Positions 30,684 through 36,007 of a stretch of DNA of 36,007 nucleotides are shown here, piece after piece. The notes beneath the pieces are model-generated. The model was not told where the DNA came from. It did not search any database and worked only from the letters and a program-made list of their open reading frames with translations. Source of the DNA: Methylobacter sp. BlB1. Its GTDB lineage: Bacteria > Pseudomonadota > Gammaproteobacteria > Methylococcales > Methylomonadaceae. Each line of letters begins with the position of its first letter. Position 1 is the first letter of the stretch. The position numbers and the translations under genes were made by a program. The stretch is taken from contig NZ_JADMKV010000049.1 of the NCBI RefSeq assembly GCF_015476545.1, positions 1-36,007 on the forward strand. Direction: 5' to 3'.

Positions 30684-31718
30684 TCAAGCCGGCAGGAATC
30701 TTTCGCTGAACACCTGCTCGACCGGCACGCCTTGAGTGCGGGCAGCCGCTTCGGCGGCCTCAATCAGGGCGGGCGGTCCGCAGAGGTAGATATCGGGCCG
30801 GGCATTCAGGCCATCCAGGTCCTGAGCCAGCGCATCCACCGGCGTGCCGCAAAAGCCCTGCCAGTCCTGGTTCGGCTTCCACACGCACAAGATCACCTGG
30901 AGCAGAGGCAGCTCCGCCTTTAACGCCTCCAGCTCCGTCAGGCAGAACAGCTCTTCGACCCGGTTAACGCCGAAATAGAGCCGGGCCGGATGCGGTTCCT
31001 GAAACTCGGCCATACGCCGTAGCATGGACAGCATGGGCGCCAGTCCCGTGCCGCCGGCCACGAACCAGCGCGGCCTCAGGCCATTTTCGCTCAGGCCGAA
31101 GGCGCCTTGGGGGCCGTGCACGATCAGCGTCTGACCGGCATGGGCCTGTTCCCGCAGCCAGGTGGAGAAAAGCCCGCCGGGCTGGAGGCGGATCAGGAAT
31201 TCCAGCTGCCCTTCCCAATTGCCCGTGTTGGCAAGCGAGTAGGCGCGCCTGATGGCCTGCCCCGGCACTTCCAGTTCCATGAACTGGCCGGGCTCGAATT
31301 CGGCCACGCTGCCGCCGTCGTCGTCCGGCGCGAGGTGCAACATCAGGCGCACGGTGTTTTCGCCGACCGGCTCGATGGCGGCAATTTCGGCGTTGCGGCG
31401 CCGGATTTCGCCCAGCAGGATGCGGTCATGGTCAAAAGGCAGGGAGACGCTCAGGTCGCTGAGCGGCGAGGTGCGGCAGAGCAGGATGCCGCCGCGCTCC
31501 GCCGCGCCGGCCGGCAGTGCGGCGGGATTGTGCTCGCCCAGGCTATAGTCGCCGCGCGTGACGTCGGCATAGCAGGCGCCGCAGCTGCCCTGGCGGCATT
31601 GGGAAGGCAGCACGATGTGCGCATCGGCGGCGGCCTCCAGCAGGTTCCGGTCGTCGTCGCAATCGAAACGGAGCTGCTCTCCGTCGCGGGTCGTGAGTTC
31701 AATAGTATGAGTGCTCAT
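30684..31718 (-). CDS. NADH oxidoreductase with 2Fe-2S ferredoxin domain (MmoC-like; probable Hcp reductase)
   Basis: The 344-residue protein has an N-terminal plant-type ferredoxin domain with C41, C46, C49 and C81 (C-R-Q-G-S-C-G-A-C ... L-L-C-R-T). An FAD-binding barrel follows (F-E-P-G-Q-F-M-E-L; R-R-A-Y-S-L-A-N) and then an NAD-binding domain (V-A-G-G-T-G-L-A-P-M-L-S-M-L; Y-L-C-G-P-P; E-Q-V-F-S-E-R-F-L). The order, length and many blocks correspond to MmoC of soluble methane monooxygenase (348 residues in Methylococcus). No mmo genes are nearby; it follows hcp by 68 bp, so reduction of hybrid-cluster protein, as done by Hcr in enterics, is the likely job. Confidence 0.88.
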   Translation of the reverse strand: MSTHTIELTTRDGEQLRFDCDDDRNLLEAAADAHIVLPSQCRQGSCGACYADVTRGDYSLGEHNPAALPAGAAERGGILLCRTSPLSDLSVSLPFDHDRILLGEIRRRNAEIAAIEPVGENTVRLMLHLAPDDDGGSVAEFEPGQFMELEVPGQAIRRAYSLANTGNWEGQLEFLIRLQPGGLFSTWLREQAHAGQTLIVHGPQGAFGLSENGLRPRWFVAGGTGLAPMLSMLRRMAEFQEPHPARLYFGVNRVEELFCLTELEALKAELPLLQVILCVWKPNQDWQGFCGTPVDALAQDLDGLNARPDIYLCGPPALIEAAEAAARTQGVPVEQVFSERFLPA

Positions 31719-31748
31719 GTTTTCTTAGGCTCCAAACAAGACTGATAC

Positions 31749-31775
31749 GGCCGGGAGCGCGCGAGCGTCCCGGCC
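31749..31775 (-). other. Intercistronic hairpin between hcp and the reductase gene
   Basis: GGCCGGGA (31749-31756) and TCCCGGCC (31768-31775) form a perfect 8-bp GC-rich stem. No T-run follows in the direction of transcription, so it more likely stabilises the hcp mRNA 3' end or tunes the protein ratio than terminates. Confidence 0.4.
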
Positions 31776-31786
31776 ATCCTGCGCAA

Positions 31787-33457
31787 TCAAGCGGCTTTCG
31801 GCGCCAGCGCGGCGTCGATATCGGCCTGAGCCGTGGTGATGGGCTGGATCCCGAACCTGTCTACCAATGCCTGCACGAGGTTCGGCGTCAGGAAAGCCGG
31901 CAGCGTAGGCCCGAGGCGAATGTTGCGGATGCCCAGCGCCAGGAGGGTCAGCAACACGGCGGCGGCTTTCTGCTCAAACCAGGACACCACCAGCGACAAA
32001 GGCAGATCGTTCACCTCGCAATCGAAGGCTTCGGCCAGCGCGGCGGCCACCTTGATGGCGGAATAGCTGTCGTTGCACTGCCCCATGTCGAGCAGGCGCG
32101 GAATGCCGCCGATAGCGCCGAAATCATGCTGATTGAAACGGTACTTGTTGCAGCCCAGCGTCAGCAAGACGGTATCACTGGGCGCTTTCTCGGCGAACTC
32201 GGTGTAGTAATTCCGGCCGGGCGCGGCGCCGTCGCAGCCGCCGATCAGGAAGAAGTGGCGAATGGCGCCGGACTTCACCGCGTCGATGACCTGATCCGCG
32301 ACGCCGAGCACGGCATCGCGTCCGAAGCCGATGGTGATGGTTTTCTCGGCCTCGGCTGTTTCCTTGAAACCCGGCAATGCTCGCGCGGCCTGGATCAAGG
32401 GCGCGAAATTCTTGTCGCTGATATGGCGCACGCCGGGCCAGCCTACCGGGCCGGCGGTGAAGATGCGCTGACGGTACTGGGGCTGCGGCTCGATGATGCA
32501 GTTGGAGGTCATCAGAATGGGGCCGGGGAAGTCGGCAAAGTCCTGCTGTTGATCCTGCCAGGCACCGCCGTAATTGCCCGCCAGATGCGGATAGGCCTTG
32601 AGCCTGGGGTAGGCGTGGGCGGGCAGCATTTCGCCGTGCGTGTAGATGTTGATGCCGGTATCCAGGGTCTGCTCCAGCAGCGCCGCCAGATCGCCCAGGT
32701 CGTGGCCGGACACCAGGATGGCTTTGCCCGGGACCGGAGTCACGCGCACCTGGGTCGGCTGTTGCGCGCCGAAGGCGCCGGTGTTGGCGGCATCCAGCAA
32801 TTCCATCACGGACAGGTTCAGAAAGCCCAGGGCCAGAGACTGGTTGAGCAGGGCATCCGCATCTGTAGGCTCCGAGCTCAGGAAATCCAGCGCATCCTCG
32901 ACCCCGGCATAAACGGCATCGCTTTCCTTGCCCAGCACATGGGCATGATGCGCGTAGGCGCAGACGCCCTTCAGGCCATAGAGCACCAATGACCGCAGTC
33001 CGATAATGTCGGGCCCCACCTGCTCGAGTCCGGCATTGATGCCCACGCCGGCGGCTTGCCTGAGCAGACCCTCCGTGTCGGCCGCAGGCTGCCAGACGGC
33101 TGGGCCGGTGAGGCTTTCAGGCACTTTGCCCGCCGCCAGCGCGGCGGCTTCGTAACGGGCCTTGACCTGATCGCGTATCGAGGCGGTTTGCTGCAACAGC
33201 ACGGTGAAGCGGGTGGCGTTGAAGTTGACGTTGGTCAGCGTGGTGAACAGCGCATACAGCATGAAGCCGCCGGCTTCGTTATCGGGCGCATTCAGGGCAC
33301 GCGCGCGTTTGGCGTATTGGGCGATGCCCTTGACGCCGTGGATCAGCAAGTCCTGCAAATCGGAAGTGGTGGCGTCCTTGCCGCACATGCCTTTGGCGGA
33401 CGCACAGCCGCTGGCGGTTTCTGAGCGGTAGGTCTGTTCGCATTGGTAACAAAACAT
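31787..33457 (-). CDS. hcp: Hybrid-cluster protein (Hcp, hydroxylamine/nitric oxide reductase)
   Basis: The 556-residue protein has N-terminal cysteines C3, C6, C18 and C25 (M-F-C-Y-Q-C-E-Q-T ... G-M-C-G-K) in the enterobacterial class spacing, expected to bind a 2Fe-2S cluster. The C-terminal part has the hybrid-cluster ligand regions [30 protein letters not shown] and G-Q-C-N-D-S-Y-S-A. It reduces NO to N2O (and hydroxylamine in vitro) in the cytoplasm. AAGGAG precedes the ATG. A sigma-54 promoter and NorR-type sites upstream, and norR divergent, point to NO induction. Confidence 0.96.
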   Translation of the reverse strand: MFCYQCEQTYRSETASGCASAKGMCGKDATTSDLQDLLIHGVKGIAQYAKRARALNAPDNEAGGFMLYALFTTLTNVNFNATRFTVLLQQTASIRDQVKARYEAAALAAGKVPESLTGPAVWQPAADTEGLLRQAAGVGINAGLEQVGPDIIGLRSLVLYGLKGVCAYAHHAHVLGKESDAVYAGVEDALDFLSSEPTDADALLNQSLALGFLNLSVMELLDAANTGAFGAQQPTQVRVTPVPGKAILVSGHDLGDLAALLEQTLDTGINIYTHGEMLPAHAYPRLKAYPHLAGNYGGAWQDQQQDFADFPGPILMTSNCIIEPQPQYRQRIFTAGPVGWPGVRHISDKNFAPLIQAARALPGFKETAEAEKTITIGFGRDAVLGVADQVIDAVKSGAIRHFFLIGGCDGAAPGRNYYTEFAEKAPSDTVLLTLGCNKYRFNQHDFGAIGGIPRLLDMGQCNDSYSAIKVAAALAEAFDCEVNDLPLSLVVSWFEQKAAAVLLTLLALGIRNIRLGPTLPAFLTPNLVQALVDRFGIQPITTAQADIDAALAPKAA

Positions 33458-33507
33458 CGGATGTTCTCCTTAAGCTGGTTGAATGAAAACAATTTCAAAC
33501 CAACTTC

Positions 33508-33523
33508 TGCACTAACTGTGCCA
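33508..33523 (-). promoter_or_regulatory. Sigma-54 promoter of hcp
   Basis: On the reverse strand the sequence reads TGGCACAGTTAGTGCA, with GG and GC ten bases apart as required for RpoN. The predicted start lies about 40 bases ahead of the hcp ATG. The NorR-type sites are 60-120 bp upstream, the normal enhancer distance. Confidence 0.75.
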
Positions 33524-33584
33524 AAAACACGCTATTCGCGCCGGGCCTTTAAAACCTTACGCTTTGTACATGATTTAAGGTATA

Positions 33585-33601
33585 GTTGTCTTATTAACAT
33601 C
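33585..33601. promoter_or_regulatory. NorR-type enhancer site 1 (GT-N7-AC)
   Basis: GTTGT-CTTATTA-ACATC fits the NorR consensus GT-N7-AC with an A/T-rich centre. Its centre is 25 bp from that of site 2. A weaker third copy, TTTGT-N7-TTAAG, may lie at 33563-33579. Confidence 0.65.
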
Positions 33602-33609
33602 ACTGCATA

Positions 33610-33626
33610 GTTGTGTTTTTAACAAC
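33610..33626. promoter_or_regulatory. NorR-type enhancer site 2 (GT-N7-AC)
   Basis: GTTGT-GTTTTTA-ACAAC is a perfect inverted repeat of five-base arms around seven bases and fits GT-N7-AC. It lies 13 bases before the norR ATG, so NorR bound here would also be placed to repress its own gene. Confidence 0.7.
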
Positions 33627-33638
33627 CTGGTTATCACT

Positions 33639-35174
33639 ATGACGACAAATACCTTTCTCACTTCGTTGATTTCAGTGGTCGCGGACCTTTCGACGCATAT
33701 GCCGCCGGAGCAGCGCTATCAGCGCCTGTTGCAGCATTTGCGCCAGACTTTCCCATGCGATGCATCGGCCTTGCTGAAACTGGAAGGCCGCCATCTGGCG
33801 CCGCTGGCCGTCAGCGGACTGTCGGAAGATACGCTGGGGCGGCGTTTTGTCATTGATGAGCATCCGCGGCTGGCGCGGATTCTGGCTTCGAATCAGGCCG
33901 TGCGCTTCGCCGCCGATTCCGATCTGCCCGACCCCTATGACGGGCTGATCGAGGCGGAGGACAGCCGGCTGCTGGTGCATGACTGCATGGGCGTCACGCT
34001 ATTCATCGACGGCGAACCCTGGGGCGTCCTGACGCTGGACGCGCTGAGCGCCGGCACGTTTGACGGCATCGACCCTGTGCAATTCAACGCCTTCATCAGC
34101 CTGACCGCCGCGTCGGTCAAGGCCGTCGGGCTGATTTCGTCCCTGGAGCAGCGGGTCAGCTATGTCACCCGCACCCTGAACAGACAAAATGCCGGACACA
34201 ATCTGATCGGCGAAAGCGAAGGCATGCGGGCACTGCGCAATGAAATCTCCATCGTGGCGCCTTCGGAACTGGCGGTATTGATTATGGGCGAGACGGGCGT
34301 GGGCAAGGAACTGGTCGCCCAGCGCATTCACCTGGAATCGACGCGCGCCGACCAGGTCATGGTGTACGTCAATTGCGCGGCGCTGCCCGAAAGCATTGCC
34401 GAGAGCGAGCTGTTCGGGCACAGCAAAGGCGCATTTTCCGGTGCCGTCAGCGAACGCGCGGGCAAATTCGAACTGGCCGACGGCGGCACGATTTTTCTCG
34501 ATGAGATCGGCGAACTGCCGCTTTCAATCCAGGCCAAACTGCTGCGCACGTTGCAAAACGGCGATATCCAGCGCGTCGGCAGCGATCGGCAGATCAAAGT
34601 CAATGTCCGCGTCATCGCCGCGACCAACCGCGACTTGCAACAGGAAGTCGCCAACGGCCTTTTCCGTTCCGACCTTTATCATCGCCTGGCGGTTTATCCC
34701 ATGCACGTTCCGCCCCTGCGGGAGCGGGGAAAAGACGTGCTGCTGCTGGCCGGCGCCTTCCTGGAAAAAAACCAGCAGCATCTGGGCGTCAAGAAACTGC
34801 GCCTGGACGCGGGCGCGAAAAAAGCGCTGCAGGACTACCGCTGGCCCGGCAATGTCCGCGAGTTGGAACATTTGCTCAGCCGTGCCGCGCTCAAGGCGGC
34901 AACCCGAGGAAACCGCCAGTCGGGTATTGTTACTCTATCCGCCGCCTATCTGGACATAGCACCGGATTCACCGGAAGGATCAGGCAACGCATTAGCGGAT
35001 GTCTCGATCACCTCGGCGCCGCCGATGGATTTCAAAGGCGCGGTTGATGAATTTCAGCGTCGGCTTGTCCAGCAACAAATCGCCCTGCACCAAGGCAACA
35101 GGGCGGCAGCCGCTCGAGCGCTCGGGCTGGATCGAGGCAATTTTCATCGCCTGCTGAAACGTCTGGCCATTTAA
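33639..35174 (+). CDS. norR: NorR, nitric oxide-responsive sigma-54 activator
   Basis: The 511-residue protein consists of an N-terminal GAF domain (about 20-170) with C116 in L-V-H-D-C-M-G-V, the position of the iron-ligand Cys113 of E. coli NorR, and acidic residues in D-S-D-L-P-D-P-Y-D. The AAA+ domain (about 190-420) has Walker A G-E-T-G-V-G-K-E, Walker B I-F-L-D-E-I-G-E, and the sigma-54 contact loop G-A-F-S-G-A at 264-269, where the usual fourth residue is threonine. The C-terminal Fis-type helix-turn-helix is G-N-R-A-A-A-A-R-A-L-G-L-D-R-G-N-F-H-R. It senses NO through mononuclear iron and should activate hcp across the shared intergenic region. Confidence 0.94.
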   Translation: MTTNTFLTSLISVVADLSTHMPPEQRYQRLLQHLRQTFPCDASALLKLEGRHLAPLAVSGLSEDTLGRRFVIDEHPRLARILASNQAVRFAADSDLPDPYDGLIEAEDSRLLVHDCMGVTLFIDGEPWGVLTLDALSAGTFDGIDPVQFNAFISLTAASVKAVGLISSLEQRVSYVTRTLNRQNAGHNLIGESEGMRALRNEISIVAPSELAVLIMGETGVGKELVAQRIHLESTRADQVMVYVNCAALPESIAESELFGHSKGAFSGAVSERAGKFELADGGTIFLDEIGELPLSIQAKLLRTLQNGDIQRVGSDRQIKVNVRVIAATNRDLQQEVANGLFRSDLYHRLAVYPMHVPPLRERGKDVLLLAGAFLEKNQQHLGVKKLRLDAGAKKALQDYRWPGNVRELEHLLSRAALKAATRGNRQSGIVTLSAAYLDIAPDSPEGSGNALADVSITSAPPMDFKGAVDEFQRRLVQQQIALHQGNRAAAARALGLDRGNFHRLLKRLAI

Positions 35175-35211
35175 TAATTGAGCGATAATCAAACGCGGCT
35201 TGCAGGACGGC

Positions 35212-35724
35212 TTATATATCCATGAACATCATCGGAAGGCCATAAGTCAGAACAAAATAGCTGAATGCGGCAATGATACTGATACTCATTCTGAACGAAA
35301 ACATTTGCCGTAAAATGTAACTGATAATGGAGATATACCATACGACCAGGAATGACGCCAATCCTATGGATACCTCTTCCCGGTGTTCGTAATGCTCCAT
35401 CACCATGACCAGGTCCAGCACTTCAGCGCCGATTGCCAGCGTCATGATAAAGTTTTCGCAAATGAAAATAGCCGTAAACAACTGGCCGAAATAATGCCAT
35501 TTTCTCATGAACAGCAATAAGGTGGCGATAGACGTAAAAGCCATGACAGTCCGCAACAACACTTCCAGCGTGCCGTCGGCGGGATCGGCGATCAGGCTTT
35601 CGACGATAATCCCCGACACCAGGTAGAAGGCGATGGCTTTCCACATGAATGATTTGTGGGGATATAAGTCAGCGGGATTGTTTGCGAACCAGCAAAGCGC
35701 GAGATATTGAAGTAGCAAATTCAT
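35212..35724 (-). CDS. Integral membrane protein of unknown function
   Basis: The product is 170 residues from ATG 35724 with about five hydrophobic segments and short loops; a loop with H-Y-E-H-R-E-E lies near residue 110. The frame is open to an ATG at 35793, which would add 23 residues. Both starts lack a good ribosome-binding site, and 35724 begins directly at the first membrane segment. The protein was not recognised. It converges with norR, whose stop is 38 bases away, with no obvious terminator between. Confidence 0.6.
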   Translation of the reverse strand: MNLLLQYLALCWFANNPADLYPHKSFMWKAIAFYLVSGIIVESLIADPADGTLEVLLRTVMAFTSIATLLLFMRKWHYFGQLFTAIFICENFIMTLAIGAEVLDLVMVMEHYEHREEVSIGLASFLVVWYISIISYILRQMFSFRMSISIIAAFSYFVLTYGLPMMFMDI

Positions 35725-35938
35725 GGTAAAAAACTGTCTGGATAGACCTGCTTTGCACAACAGTAACTTCACAGTGACATTGAAGCATCGCAAGTGTGAA
35801 CAAAATTCAAAACAGGATGATAGTGAATCACAACCACCTTAAAATTATAAGCGGGGCACATGATAACAGAAACTCATATATATTGTGTGGGATTGCCCTG
35901 TTCGATAAACGTATCTCTGGCAAACAATATAGGGGATA

Positions 35939-36007
35939 TTAGCTGCTGGATTCGTCTAAGAGCTTGTTCAATATCTCCTCAGCAATAGCGCCAGGAAAGC
36001 CAGGTTG
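35939..36007 (-). CDS. 3' end of an unidentified gene running off the window
   Basis: A reverse-strand frame is open from the window edge to a TAA at 35939-35941. It encodes 22 residues ending F-P-G-A-I-A-E-E-I-L-N-K-L-L-D-E-S-S-S, which looks like an amphipathic C-terminal helix. Too little is present to identify it. The stretch 35794-35938 shows no gene. Confidence 0.35.
   Translation of the reverse strand, partial: QPGFPGAIAEEILNKLLDESSS

Noticed and set aside
30684-31718. Part of a soluble methane monooxygenase operon
   Set aside because: No mmoX/Y/B/Z/D genes flank it and hcp is directly upstream, so it was annotated as an MmoC-like reductase for Hcp rather than as mmoC itself.

Overview
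The window looks like chromosome of a gammaproteobacterium, most likely a methanotroph of the Methylococcales. This is an inference: it rests on a reductase closely resembling MmoC of soluble methane monooxygenase, an aerobic nucleotide-loop B12 operon with BluB, a rubredoxin/rubredoxin reductase pair, NorR-Hcp nitric oxide defence, and several families of short palindromic repeats. No rRNA, tRNA or CRISPR array was seen.

Layout. 1-6700: a zinc-ribbon methyltransferase flanked by two copies of a 57-bp repeat, a DMT-type permease, a tandem HD/HD-GYP protein, two consecutive CorA-type transporters and a FemAB/GNAT-like protein. 6740-7935: rubredoxin and its FAD/NAD reductase. 7940-9344: palindromic repeats, one of them interrupted by a complete IS110-group element. 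Its left end encodes a predicted bridge RNA whose target guide matches the repeat it sits in and whose donor guides match the element's own ends. 9465-17428: late cobalamin assembly in one direction (bluB, cobT, cobS, cobC, cobD, cobQ, cbiB, cobU), punctuated by a VapBC-type toxin-antitoxin pair and three palindromic repeats. Together these genes cover cobyric acid amidation, the aminopropanol arm, GDP activation, lower-ligand synthesis and final joining. Corrin-ring genes and the cobalt adenosyltransferase are not here.

17567-23361: an MltB-type lipoprotein, then a terminator-bounded four-gene unit with a strong sigma-54-like promoter. It encodes two secreted two-domain cupredoxin proteins with complementary copper motifs (a candidate split multicopper oxidase) and two MacB/FtsX-type permeases without an ATPase. 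23612-28445: small secreted or membrane proteins (a DUF3455 protein, a Tyr/Gly-rich membrane protein, a rhodanese lipoprotein, a helical periplasmic protein) and a glutathione S-transferase. 28446-30499: a MarR regulator with a matching operator array, and a LexA-type repressor preceded by a GTTC-N7-GTTC direct repeat and followed by a 49-residue single-pass membrane protein. 30684-35174: the nitrosative stress module. norR is divergent from hcp and an MmoC-like reductase; the shared intergenic region holds two GT-N7-AC NorR-type sites and a sigma-54 promoter pointing at hcp. The window closes with a membrane protein and the 3' end of an unidentified reverse-strand gene.

All calls come from reading sequence and translations by eye; no database search was run.
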